A DNA stretch of 64,000 nucleotides, taken from Fastidiosipila sp963510375 (GTDB lineage Bacteria > Bacillota > Clostridia > Saccharofermentanales > Fastidiosipilaceae). Shown one piece after another: positions 7,695-16,051 of this stretch (position 1 is the first letter of the stretch; each line of letters starts with the position of its first letter). The notes under the pieces are model-generated. The model was given only the letters and a program-made list of their open reading frames with translations, did no database searches and was not told where the DNA came from. Location of the stretch: contig CAUPES010000002.1 of NCBI GenBank assembly GCA_963510375.1, positions 62,001-126,000 on the forward strand, in the 5' to 3' direction. The translations under genes and the position numbers were made by a program.

Positions 7695-9995
7695 ATGACT
7701 AGATATTTAGATAAACAAGAAAAAGTTAAAGACGAAAAAGACATCATTTATCCAGGACACGAGAGATTTATTAATAGAGAAATCAGTTGGTTGGATTTTA
7801 ATGAAAGAATTTTATATGAAGCCAGTGATCCAATGACTCCACTCTTAGAACGATTAAGTTTCCTTTCAATTACTCAAACTAATCAGGATGAGTTTGTTAG
7901 TGTACGTGTTGCTGGTTTAAAAGAACAAGTGAAAAACGATGACTATTCGCGCGATATTGCAGGAATGACTGCACATGAGCAATTAAAAGCTCTTAGCAAA
8001 AAAATGCATGATTTTGTGAAAGGTCAGTATGAAACATATAACAAGAATCTTATACCAGCTTTAGAAGAAGAGAATATTTTTATTCAAAATTTCAAAAATT
8101 TAGTTTTAGAACAGAAAGAGTTCGTTTATAAATTTTTTAAAAATAAGCTATATCCAATTTTGACTCCTATGGCTGTAGATCAAGGAAGACCTTTCCCGTT
8201 ATTGCCAAATGAAAGTCAAAACATAGCCGTACTTCTTGAGAGTGAAGATTATAAAGAGGAAGATGGTGGCGAACAAATTCAATTTGCAACAGTACAAGTC
8301 CCTGTAGGTATTAGCAGATTACTTAAATTACCAAATAAGCAATTTGCAGAAGAACGTGAATTAGACACTAGAGAAACTCACTGTTATATTCTTCTGGAAG
8401 ATATCATTTATCATTATATTGACGAGCTTTTTTCAGGGTACAAAATTTTAGCAAAGTTGAATTATAGAATTATTAGAAATGCCGATATGTCAATTGATGA
8501 AGCAGAAACTTCAGATCTGCTTGAGGAGATTCAGAAGAAGCTTTATCAGAGACAATGGGGAGAGGTAATTAGATTAGAAATTAGAAGCGATTTTGATGTA
8601 AGTTTAAAGATTCTTGCCATGCTTCAGGATTTAATGAATATTAAACAAGATGATATATATCAAATTCCTGGACCTCTAGATTTGGCTTTCTTGGGCAAAT
8701 TAAGTAGAAACCCTGAGCTAGATTACAAATCACATTTGCATTATCCTCCATATAAACCGCAAAAAGCTGCCATGCTTGTAGGTGAGGATATGAGTGATAT
8801 TTTTTCAAGCATACGAGAAAAAGATATTTTCTTAAGTTTACCTTACGAAAAATTTGACCCAGTTCTAGAATTTGTTAAGCAAGCAGCTAGAGATCCAAAA
8901 GTTTTAGCTATTAAGCAAACTTTGTATAGGGTTAGTAGTAATTCTCCTATCATCCATTATTTGGAAGAAGCTGTTAAAAATGGTAAGCAAGTCCTTGTTT
9001 TACTTGAACTTAAGGCGCGTTTTGATGAAGGAAATAACATCGAATGGGCAAAAAAATTAGAGAGAGCAGGAGCTCACGTTATTTATGGTCTCGTTGGACT
9101 AAAAACTCACAGTAAAATTACTATGGTGGTTCGTGAAGAAGAAGAGGGAATCCGTAGATATGTTCACTTAGGAACTGGTAACTATAATGATTCTACAGCG
9201 AAAATATATACAGATACAGGTTTATTTACAGCTGCTGACGCTTATGGTAGTGATGCGACAGAGTTCTTTAATATGATTTCAGGTTATTCAGAACCAAATG
9301 GGTTCAAAAAATTACTTGTAGCCCCAAGATACTTACGTTCTAGTTTCTATGATCTAATTGATAGAGAAATTATCAATGCTAAAGCAGGTAAATCAGCCTG
9401 GATTATAGCGAAAATGAACTCTTTAGTCGATGAGGGGATAATAAAAAAATTACATGAGGCTAATGCTGCTGGTGTTAAGATTCAACTCATTGTAAGGGGT
9501 ATTTGCTGTCTAAAAACTGGTATTCCAGGAGTTTCAGATAATATTCAGGTTAAATCTATAGTTGGTAAATATCTAGAGCATAGTAGGATTTATATCTTTG
9601 CCAATGCCGACGACCCAGAATACTTCATGGGAAGTGCTGACTGGATGGATAGAAATTTGGACCGAAGAGTTGAGATTGTATTTCCTGTTGAGGCAGAAAC
9701 CGTCAAAGAGAGAGTAAAAGAAATAATTGATTTGCAATTAAATGACACTGAAAGGTCATTTATAATGCAAGCTGATGGAAGTTATGAGAAGTATAGATCA
9801 AAAGATAATCCTATTGATAGCCAAGCTGCTCAGCAAGTCCTTGCAATAGAAAGATCTGGAGAAAGTGGAAATGATAAGTTAATTGAACCATTAAAAGTTG
9901 CAGAAAATCCAGATATAGACGTTGACTTGCAAGAGTATAGCTATAGTTCATTTGCAGAAGAATTTAAGTCGGAAATTGGCGAAATTGATGATTAA
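7695..9995 (+). CDS. ppk1: Polyphosphate kinase 1
   Basis: Reversibly transfers the gamma phosphate of ATP to inorganic polyphosphate. The 766-residue length and domain order fit PPK1: N-terminal helical domain (INREISWLDFNERIL near 25-40), head domain, and two phospholipase-D-like catalytic domains. The autophosphorylated His is in LKTHSKITMVV near residue 470, the second catalytic His in HSRIYIFAN near 628, with GTGNYNDSTAKIYTD and MGSADWMDRNLDRR as supporting motifs. The C-terminus carries about 70 extra polar residues after the last conserved block. Strong Shine-Dalgarno CGGAGGA. Cotranscribed with the Ppx/GppA-like gene upstream, placing polymer synthesis and a putative degradation or sensing partner together. 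Confidence 0.96.
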   Translation: MTRYLDKQEKVKDEKDIIYPGHERFINREISWLDFNERILYEASDPMTPLLERLSFLSITQTNQDEFVSVRVAGLKEQVKNDDYSRDIAGMTAHEQLKALSKKMHDFVKGQYETYNKNLIPALEEENIFIQNFKNLVLEQKEFVYKFFKNKLYPILTPMAVDQGRPFPLLPNESQNIAVLLESEDYKEEDGGEQIQFATVQVPVGISRLLKLPNKQFAEERELDTRETHCYILLEDIIYHYIDELFSGYKILAKLNYRIIRNADMSIDEAETSDLLEEIQKKLYQRQWGEVIRLEIRSDFDVSLKILAMLQDLMNIKQDDIYQIPGPLDLAFLGKLSRNPELDYKSHLHYPPYKPQKAAMLVGEDMSDIFSSIREKDIFLSLPYEKFDPVLEFVKQAARDPKVLAIKQTLYRVSSNSPIIHYLEEAVKNGKQVLVLLELKARFDEGNNIEWAKKLERAGAHVIYGLVGLKTHSKITMVVREEEEGIRRYVHLGTGNYNDSTAKIYTDTGLFTAADAYGSDATEFFNMISGYSEPNGFKKLLVAPRYLRSSFYDLIDREIINAKAGKSAWIIAKMNSLVDEGIIKKLHEANAAGVKIQLIVRGICCLKTGIPGVSDNIQVKSIVGKYLEHSRIYIFANADDPEYFMGSADWMDRNLDRRVEIVFPVEAETVKERVKEIIDLQLNDTERSFIMQADGSYEKYRSKDNPIDSQAAQQVLAIERSGESGNDKLIEPLKVAENPDIDVDLQEYSYSSFAEEFKSEIGEIDD

Positions 9996-10050
9996 AGATT
10001 TGCTATTTGAGCTTTAATTCTTCTAATCAAAGTAATTGAGAATATATTGA

Positions 10051-10094
10051 GCCCCAAAATCTGAACGTGTAAAAGTAAAAGGATGGAGGGGTTT
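10051..10094 (+). repeat. Hairpin motif copy 1 (CCCC-AAA-ATC ... GGAT-GGA-GGGG)
   Basis: CCCC (10052-10055) pairs with GGGG (10088-10091); a 3x3 internal loop AAA/GGA follows, then ATCT pairs with GGAT around an 18-base loop. The same arms, including the identical internal loop, occur at 29816-29852. Here only TTT follows, so it is a weak terminator candidate for ppk1 at best. Confidence 0.55.
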
Positions 10095-10170
10095 AAATAT
10101 CTGAAATTATTGCATAATTACTGCAGTTTGATAGTAAAGCTACAATCAAAGTTAAATTTCATTAATTTGC

Positions 10171-10199
10171 TTGCAAAATGGTTTCACTTAATGTATCAT
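10171..10199 (+). promoter_or_regulatory. Putative promoter of the tRNA-Gly/tRNA-Arg unit
   Basis: TTGCAA (10171-10176) and TATCAT (10194-10199) are separated by 17 bases, 41 bases ahead of the mature tRNA-Gly. Confidence 0.5.
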
Positions 10200-10240
10200 A
10201 TTCAAGCATTCAAATTTGGAAGAAATGAGTGCATTTAGAT

Positions 10241-10314
10241 GCAGGTGTAGTTTAATGGTAGAACCTCAGATTTCCAATCTGACCGCGAGGGTTCGATTCC
10301 CTTCACCTGCTCCA
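10241..10314 (+). tRNA. tRNA-Gly (anticodon TCC)
   Basis: Acceptor arms GCAGGTG and CACCTGC pair fully, the anticodon loop is TTTCCAA giving TCC, the T arm has GGTTCGATTCC, and CCA is encoded. Confidence 0.96.
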
Positions 10315-10323
10315 TCTTTTTAT

Positions 10324-10400
10324 GGGTCCATAGCTCAGTTGGATAGAGCAACAGCCTTCTAAGCTGTAGGCCGGAGGTTCGAGACCTCCTGGGCTCACCA
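10324..10400 (+). tRNA. tRNA-Arg (anticodon TCT)
   Basis: Acceptor GGGTCCA pairs with TGGGCTC (two G-T wobbles), the anticodon loop CTTCTAA gives TCT, the T arm has GGTTCGAGACC, and CCA is encoded. It reads AGA, the arginine codon that dominates this window. It lies 9 bases after tRNA-Gly in the same transcript. Confidence 0.96.
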
Positions 10401-10404
10401 GAAG

Positions 10405-10437
10405 AAAAGCTTGTAGTATTTTACTACAAGCTTTTTC
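10405..10437 (+). terminator. Terminator after tRNA-Gly/tRNA-Arg
   Basis: AAAAGCTTGTAGTA pairs with TACTACAAGCTTTT around a TTT loop and is followed by more T. It could also end the minus-strand gene that terminates at 10478. Confidence 0.9.
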
Positions 10438-10477
10438 TTTGCTTTGATTTGCGCATTAATAATGTAAAAATAGCTTT

Positions 10478-11287
10478 TTAGAATTCTATAATAACGATAG
10501 TTCCATCTCTGCTTTGAACATCAACTAAGCGTAAGCCTTTGTTCTGTCTGGCTGATTTTTTTAAAACTTTAAATATTTGTTTGAATTCTGATTGCTTTTG
10601 TCTCTTATATAATTTACGGTATTTACTTAAGGCTCTATTGAATTCTTTATCGTTATCAGTTTTTAATTTGTTTATTTTATCTGCGTATATGGCTAAATCT
10701 TTTCCTGAACTACTGAACAAAGAATATTGTTTCTGTACTTTTTGGTCACTCCATATTAGCTCATTATTTACTTGTAAAACCTGAGGTTTAGGCTTTATAT
10801 AAGAACTTTTAGTGTTTTTATTTTGGTCAACTTCTGAGATTTCTCTTTCTATTGTGGTTCCATCAGCAAAGTTAATAGTATATTTGTCTCTATTTAAATC
10901 TGCTTGTTCAAAGTCTATTTTGTTATCTGAGATACTTGTGTTATCTGACTTTTCAACATCTATATTTTTAAAAACGTTGGGAAGTTCTTCAGTAGGCAAC
11001 TCTTTATTAGGACCTTTAAATGAAGAGGAAAGTTCTGAACTAATTACCAAATCATCATTTTCAGCAGAGGGTATTAAGACTTCATGCTGGGGACATTTAT
11101 CAGCACTTTGTAAGGCTGAGTTGTCTTTCAAACCCTCTAAGGCTTTTATAATTTCTTTCCTGAAATTACCAGTTATAGCAGAAGCAGCGATTTTAGCAGT
11201 GAAGCTATTTAAGAACAGCCCAATGGGAATTCTATACTTCCTAATTACTTCTTTATCTCCATCTAGATGACGAATATATATTTTCAT
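10478..11287 (-). CDS. Unknown protein: small beta-rich domain apparently split by a long polar insert
   Basis: 269 residues, no enzyme motif. The N-terminus (KIYIRHLDGDKEVIRKYRIP, then LNSFTAKIAASAI) and the C-terminus (FKVLKKSARQNKGLRLVDVQ, then SRDGTIVIIEF) look like the two halves of the same small domain that forms the C-terminus of the adjacent XRE regulator (RVIDDEDKVNINVPFLLVKQ ... GKIVSISTQDGTNVEIYVE). The approximately 190 residues between are polar, Lys/Asp/Ser-rich and look disordered. Similar compact domains occur in YvlB-like and other small Bacillota proteins of unknown role. It lies 29 bases after the regulator on the same strand, so the pair is very likely one operon. AAAGG precedes the ATG. 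Function is unknown; interaction with the regulator through the shared domain is inference. Confidence 0.6.
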   Translation of the reverse strand: MKIYIRHLDGDKEVIRKYRIPIGLFLNSFTAKIAASAITGNFRKEIIKALEGLKDNSALQSADKCPQHEVLIPSAENDDLVISSELSSSFKGPNKELPTEELPNVFKNIDVEKSDNTSISDNKIDFEQADLNRDKYTINFADGTTIEREISEVDQNKNTKSSYIKPKPQVLQVNNELIWSDQKVQKQYSLFSSSGKDLAIYADKINKLKTDNDKEFNRALSKYRKLYKRQKQSEFKQIFKVLKKSARQNKGLRLVDVQSRDGTIVIIEF

Positions 11288-11316
11288 AGATAAACCTTTA
11301 TAATTTATTTAACATA

Positions 11317-11820
11317 TTATTCAACATAGATCTCAACATTAGTACCATCTTGAGTACTGATTGAAACAATTTTTCCAAGAATTCCACTTTCGATAAGATC
11401 TACAATTTTTTCAAAATCTTCATTCATAAGTTGTATTTTGCTGCTACCCATAGTTAGATTAGAAAAACTATCATTTCCACTAGCAAGCATTTGCTTTACT
11501 AATAAAAATGGAACATTAATATTAACTTTATCCTCATCATCAATGACTCTAATTTTGAGTATTAGCTTACTATAATCTCTTTGATTTTGCTCTGGTACAA
11601 ATATAGTTTCAGGTTCTTCAGCGTCTTCGTTAAGTAAAAAATCTATTGAAGTATCTAAGATTTTTGCAAGTGGTGCTAATAAACTGATATCAGGAGCTGC
11701 TTGATCTGTTTCCCATTTAGAGATAGCTTGAGCAGAAATATTTAATTTTTCAGCTAAAGAACTTTGTGTTAAGCCTTTTTCTTTGCGAAGTGTTGCAATT
11801 TTATTTCCTAAAGTTTTCAT
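11317..11820 (-). CDS. XRE-family transcriptional regulator with C-terminal beta domain
   Basis: 167 residues. Residues 1-62 form a Cro/C1-type helix-turn-helix (TLRKEKGLTQSSLAEKLNIS, then AQAISKWETDQAAPDISLL). After a short linker, residues 85-167 form a beta-rich domain (LILKIRVIDDEDKVNINVPF ... IVSISTQDGTNVEIYVE) of a type often fused to such regulators in clostridia. The start at 11820 is chosen because a perfect GGAGG lies 7 bases upstream; the longer frame to 11913 has no ribosome site and a non-conserved extension. It is divergent from fhs and upstream of the unknown gene at 10478-11287. A 15-base inverted repeat at 11933-11947 is a candidate operator for autoregulation. Confidence 0.85.
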   Translation of the reverse strand: MKTLGNKIATLRKEKGLTQSSLAEKLNISAQAISKWETDQAAPDISLLAPLAKILDTSIDFLLNEDAEEPETIFVPEQNQRDYSKLILKIRVIDDEDKVNINVPFLLVKQMLASGNDSFSNLTMGSSKIQLMNEDFEKIVDLIESGILGKIVSISTQDGTNVEIYVE

Positions 11821-11932
11821 GTGAATTGCCTCCATAATTTTTATGTTTATATTATTTACTAAGTTATTAACTTTGAAAACATTCCAATAGTTGAGTTGAA
11901 ATTTTAAAATCAACTGTAAGTTGTAAATTCAC

Positions 11933-11947
11933 TCGAATTTCATTCGA
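11933..11947. promoter_or_regulatory. Inverted repeat, candidate operator of the XRE regulator
   Basis: TCGAAT, three-base spacer TTC, ATTCGA: a perfect 6+6 inverted repeat about 113 bases upstream of the regulator start, in the region shared with fhs. Palindromes of this size near XRE genes often serve as autoregulatory sites. Confidence 0.35.
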
Positions 11948-12072
11948 TGTTATCACAATTACTCACATAAATTTAACTTAAATATCAAATTAATAGTGTT
12001 TAATATAAGTAGCGATAAAACTTAGCATTTAGATTTACTTAGTGCTATAACTTTCTTATTTTTCCTCAAAAT

Positions 12073-12100
12073 GGGTCATGTTATAAATATGGTCCTTTTT
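12073..12100 (+). promoter_or_regulatory. Terminator-like hairpin in the fhs leader
   Basis: GGGTCAT (12073-12079) pairs with ATGGTCC (12089-12095) with two G-U wobbles, nine-base loop, then TTTTT. It lies about 150 bases before the fhs start on the same strand. It may be an attenuator or stop stray transcription; the stem is weak. Confidence 0.35.
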
Positions 12101-12251
12101 CGTATATTATTATTCTGGGAATTTGTAAGGAAATGTGTTAATTTATTAAACTGTAAATTATTTTAAGGTTCAAAATTAAGCTATATAAACTTAGTAATTC
12201 GTAATAAAAAAACAAGGAAACAGCTTATTTTCATGAAAAGAGGTGGCAATA

Positions 12252-13922
12252 ATGAAAAGTGATATTGAAATTGCTAATTCAGCAAGCTTAAAGGATATTA
12301 GAGACATAGCTGAACTATTAAATATTTCAGAAGAATATCTAGACTTATATGGGAATAATAAAGCGAAAATCAACTTAGATGTTTTAAATAAAGCTAATAA
12401 TAGCGATGATAATTCTAAACTTATTTTAGTTACATCTATCAATCCAACACCGGCAGGTGAAGGTAAGACTACAGTAAATATCGCTCTCTCAATGGCATTG
12501 AATAAGATAGGCAAAAAAGCTTTAAGCGCACTTAGAGAGCCATCAAAGGGACCAGTTTTTGGAATGAAAGGTGGAGCTTGTGGTGGTGGTTATAGTCAGA
12601 TCTTACCAATGGAAGATATCAATCTGCATTTTACTGGAGATATAGCTGCAATTGAATCAGCACACAACTTGTTAGCTGCAATTATTGATAATCATATTTA
12701 TCAGGGCAATCAACTTAATATTAATCCTAAAAAAGTTTTATGGAATAGGGTTTTTGATGTAAATGATAGAGCTTTGAGAAATATAGTTATAGGTATGGGA
12801 GCAAACACAGATGGTGTTATGCGTGAGTCTAAGTTTGAAATTACTGCAGCTTCAGAAATAATGGCGATTCTATGCCTGGCTGAGAATTTAGAAGATTTAC
12901 GCACTCGTTTGGGGAGAATTATTGTTGCTTACAGTTATTCAAATGAAATTATTAGGGCTGATGATTTAGGTGCAACAGATTCATTATTATTACTTTTGAA
13001 AAAAGCTTTGGAACCGAATCTAGTTCAAACTATTGAGAATACTCCAGCTTTAATTCATGGTGGTCCTTTTGCTAATATAGCTCACGGTTCAAACTCAGTT
13101 GTTGCTTTGAAATTGGCAAGACAATTAGCAGATTACGTTGTAACTGAGGCAGGTTTCGGTGCAGATTTAGGTGCAGAAAAGTTCTTTGATATAGTTTCTA
13201 GAAATGAAGACGTAAAGTCTAATGCCGTTGTTTTGGTAGCTACTATTAAGGCACTAAAATATAATGGTGGTCAGAAGAAGGAAGAATTAGAAAATGAAAA
13301 CATTGCTGCTTTGAAAGAAGGGTTTGTTAACCTTAAGAGACATATGGAGAATATCAAGAAATTTGGTCGTCCTTTCGTTGTAGCTATCAATAAGTTTCCA
13401 ACAGATACAGAAAATGAGATTGAAATTCTGCAGGATTTAGTTTCTAAATTAGGTATAGAAGCTATAGTTACTGATCCGTATAATTTAGGATCTGAGGGAG
13501 CGATGGAATTAGCAGAGAAAGTAGTAGAAATTGCTGAGAATGATGCTGTAGAGGAGTTTATTTACGATTTAGAAGACTCACTAGTTGATAAAATAGAGAT
13601 AGTAGCAAAAGAAATTTATCGAGCCGATAAAGTTATTTATGCATCTGGAGTAAAAAATAAATTGCGTAAGTTTGAGAGAGAAGGATTCAAGAATCTTCCA
13701 ATTTGTATCGCAAAAACTCAGTATTCATTCTCTGATAAAGCTAATAAATTAGGTGCTCCTATAAATTTTGAATTTGAGGTTACTGATGTTGAACTTAAAG
13801 CAGGAGCTGGGTTCGTTGTAGTAAAAGCAGGAAACATAAATACAATGCCAGGTTTACCACAAAAACCTGCCGCATTAAATATTAAAGTTGGCAATGATGG
13901 TACAACAGCAGGTTTGGCATAG
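12252..13922 (+). CDS. fhs: Formate-tetrahydrofolate ligase
   Basis: Joins formate to tetrahydrofolate with ATP hydrolysis, giving 10-formyl-THF for purine synthesis and one-carbon metabolism in anaerobes. The P-loop-like motif TPAGEGKTTVN is near residue 66, and MKGGACGGGYSQILPMEDIN and HFTGDIAAIESAHNLL are family signatures. Length 556 residues is exactly typical. The start is ATG 12252 behind AAGAGGTGG; the in-frame GTG nine bases earlier lies inside that ribosome site. Partner genes folD or fchA are not in the window. Confidence 0.97.
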   Translation: MKSDIEIANSASLKDIRDIAELLNISEEYLDLYGNNKAKINLDVLNKANNSDDNSKLILVTSINPTPAGEGKTTVNIALSMALNKIGKKALSALREPSKGPVFGMKGGACGGGYSQILPMEDINLHFTGDIAAIESAHNLLAAIIDNHIYQGNQLNINPKKVLWNRVFDVNDRALRNIVIGMGANTDGVMRESKFEITAASEIMAILCLAENLEDLRTRLGRIIVAYSYSNEIIRADDLGATDSLLLLLKKALEPNLVQTIENTPALIHGGPFANIAHGSNSVVALKLARQLADYVVTEAGFGADLGAEKFFDIVSRNEDVKSNAVVLVATIKALKYNGGQKKEELENENIAALKEGFVNLKRHMENIKKFGRPFVVAINKFPTDTENEIEILQDLVSKLGIEAIVTDPYNLGSEGAMELAEKVVEIAENDAVEEFIYDLEDSLVDKIEIVAKEIYRADKVIYASGVKNKLRKFEREGFKNLPICIAKTQYSFSDKANKLGAPINFEFEVTDVELKAGAGFVVVKAGNINTMPGLPQKPAALNIKVGNDGTTAGLA

Positions 13923-13938
13923 AACTTTTAAGAACGCC

Positions 13939-13965
13939 TTGAAACTAGTGTTTATCTGCTATAAT
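13939..13965 (+). promoter_or_regulatory. Extended -10 promoter of the topoisomerase IV operon
   Basis: TTGAAA (13939-13944), 15-base spacer and TG-C-TATAAT (TATAAT at 13960-13965), an extended -10. The -10 overlaps the first in-frame ATG (13964), so that ATG cannot be in the transcript and the downstream ATG at 13997 is favoured. Confidence 0.55.
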
Positions 13966-13996
13966 GTCTTTTAGTAATTTATTTGATGGAGTAAAT

Positions 13997-15994
13997 ATGC
14001 CGAAGAAAACAGAAATAAAACAGAATTATGATAACCAAAGTATTTCTCAATTAAAAGGAGAAGATAGAGTTCGTCTTAGACCAGCAGTTATATTTGGCTC
14101 AGATGATATTGTTGGTGCCCAACACGCTTTTTTTGAAATATTATCAAACTCAATTGATGAGGCTAGAGAAGGCTTTGGTAAAAAAATTCTTGTAAAAAGA
14201 TTCAAAGATTACAGTATTGAAGTTACTGATGAAGGTAGAGGTATACCTTTGGACTACAATACAAACGAGGATCGATATAACTGGGAGCTAGTTTATCAGG
14301 AATTATATGCAGGTGGTAAATATAATACCTTAGAAGGAGAAAACTATGAGTTTTCTCTGGGGTTAAATGGTTTAGGTGCTTGCGCTACTCAGTATGCCTC
14401 AGAATTTTTTGACGTTGAAGTTGTAAGAGATGGATTTATCTATAGTTTACATTTTGAGAAAGGGGTAAATCAAGGCGGCTTAAGTAAAAAGAGAACGAAT
14501 AGTAAATCAACAGGTACTAGGCAGAGGTTTAAATTAGACAAAGAAGTTTTTACCGATATTGAAATTTCACATCAATATTTTGCAGATGTATTAAAACGTC
14601 AATCCATAGTTAATGCGGGAGTAGTTTTTGAATTTGAAGATGAGATAACTGGAACAAAAGAAGAGTTCTCATATCCAGATGGTATTAAGGGCTATGTAGA
14701 TGAGCTGAATGAAGCTAATGCAATTACTCCTGTAATAATGTGGGAGGATTCTGGTAAAGGTCGTGATTCGGCAGATAGACCTGAGTACAAGCTTAAGTTA
14801 CAGTTAGCATTTGCCTTTAATAGAGAAGTATCAATACAAGAGTATTATCACAACTCTTCATATCTCGAATATGGCGGATCTCCGGAAAAAGCTGTAAGAA
14901 GTGCTTTCACTAGTGCCATTGACAAAATTATTAAAACAAAAGATAAGTACAAAGGTAATGAAGCTCATATAACTTGGCAGGATGTTCAGGATTCTTTGAT
15001 ATGCGTGGTTAACTCTTTTTCAACACAAACAAGTTATGAGAACCAAACCAAGAAAGCTATTAATAACAGATTCATTCAACGTTTTATTACAGACATGTTG
15101 AGGGAACATCTTGAAGTTTGGTCAATTGAAAATTCAGAAGATGCTGATAAAGTTATTGATCAAATTCTTATTAATAAGCGTAGTAGAGAAAGTGCAGAGA
15201 AGCAAAGGGTTAATGTTAAAAAGAATTTAATGGGTAAGATCGACATTAATAACAGAGTCAAGAACTTTGTTGATTGTCGTTCCAAGGACATTGATAAACG
15301 TGAGCTGTATATAGTTGAAGGTAACTCTGCTTTGGGTTCAGTAAAATTAGGAAGAGATGCTGAGTTCCAAGCAGTTATCCCTATAAGAGGTAAAATTCTA
15401 AACTGCTTAAAAGCAGATATGAACCAAATCCTAAAAAATGACATTATTGTTGATCTAATTAAAGTTATAGGAACTGGAGTTGAGATTCAGGGACTAAAGA
15501 ATAAGAATATTCAAACTTTTGATATAAACAATTTGCGTTGGGACAAGATTATTATTTGTACAGATGCTGATGTTGATGGTTTCCAGATTAGAACTTTATT
15601 ATTGGCAATGTTCTATAGGTTGACACCAACTTTATTAGAAAAGGGAAAAGTATATATTGCGGAGTCTCCTTTGTATGAATTAACGTATAGGAATTCTGGC
15701 AAAGAAGAAACTTATTTCGCCTTCGACGAGAAAGAAAAGAACATTTTAATAAATGATCATGGTACTAAGAACTTACATATTCAAAGATCAAAAGGTCTTG
15801 GTGAGAATGAACCTGAAATGATGTGGGAAACAACTATGAATCCAACAACAAGACGACTAATACAAGTAATTCCAGAAGAAAATGAATTAACTCGTGCAAG
15901 TTTTGAATTATTGTTGGGTGATAATTTGGATGGTCGTAAAGAGCATATAGCTAATAACGGTCATATCTATCTAGACCAGCTTGATTTGAATTAA
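13997..15994 (+). CDS. DNA topoisomerase IV subunit B-like (clostridial GyrB/ParE paralogue)
   Basis: ATPase subunit of a type IIA topoisomerase. Order: GHKL ATPase (FFEILSNSIDEAREG with Glu and Asn for ATP/Mg; DEGRGIPLDYN), transducer domain, TOPRIM with VEGNSALGSVKLGRDAEFQ, IRGKILNCLKAD and the metal-binding TDADVDGF, then the short C-terminal tail. The canonical EGDSAGGSAK of GyrB/ParE is EGNSALGSVK here, a trait of a divergent clostridial paralogue. 665 residues. Start at ATG 13997 has GATGGAG just upstream; the in-frame ATG at 13964 overlaps the promoter -10. Followed by the A subunit 57 bases later. Confidence 0.88.
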   Translation: MPKKTEIKQNYDNQSISQLKGEDRVRLRPAVIFGSDDIVGAQHAFFEILSNSIDEAREGFGKKILVKRFKDYSIEVTDEGRGIPLDYNTNEDRYNWELVYQELYAGGKYNTLEGENYEFSLGLNGLGACATQYASEFFDVEVVRDGFIYSLHFEKGVNQGGLSKKRTNSKSTGTRQRFKLDKEVFTDIEISHQYFADVLKRQSIVNAGVVFEFEDEITGTKEEFSYPDGIKGYVDELNEANAITPVIMWEDSGKGRDSADRPEYKLKLQLAFAFNREVSIQEYYHNSSYLEYGGSPEKAVRSAFTSAIDKIIKTKDKYKGNEAHITWQDVQDSLICVVNSFSTQTSYENQTKKAINNRFIQRFITDMLREHLEVWSIENSEDADKVIDQILINKRSRESAEKQRVNVKKNLMGKIDINNRVKNFVDCRSKDIDKRELYIVEGNSALGSVKLGRDAEFQAVIPIRGKILNCLKADMNQILKNDIIVDLIKVIGTGVEIQGLKNKNIQTFDINNLRWDKIIICTDADVDGFQIRTLLLAMFYRLTPTLLEKGKVYIAESPLYELTYRNSGKEETYFAFDEKEKNILINDHGTKNLHIQRSKGLGENEPEMMWETTMNPTTRRLIQVIPEENELTRASFELLLGDNLDGRKEHIANNGHIYLDQLDLN

Positions 15995-16051
15995 TATTTA
16001 AGATTTGGTCGTGCTAGGTTGAATAATTGTAAGTATTGAAATGGAGTATAA

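Larger units (their letters stand above)
9996..10240. other. Intergenic region between ppk1 and the tRNA genes
   Basis: 245 bases without a gene. It holds a hairpin motif at 10051-10094 and the tRNA promoter at 10171-10199, both listed separately. The rest is A+T-rich with no further structure that I can support. Confidence 0.6.
11821..12251. other. Divergent intergenic region between the XRE regulator and fhs
   Basis: About 430 A+T-rich bases without a gene. It contains the inverted repeat at 11933-11947 and a terminator-like hairpin at 12073-12100 in the fhs direction. I could not assign confident promoters on either strand. Confidence 0.5.

Noticed and set aside
10539..11270. Two plus-strand open frames opposite the unknown minus-strand gene
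   Set aside because: They lack ribosome sites and family similarity, while the minus-strand frame is continuous, has a ribosome site and follows the regulator in one operon.
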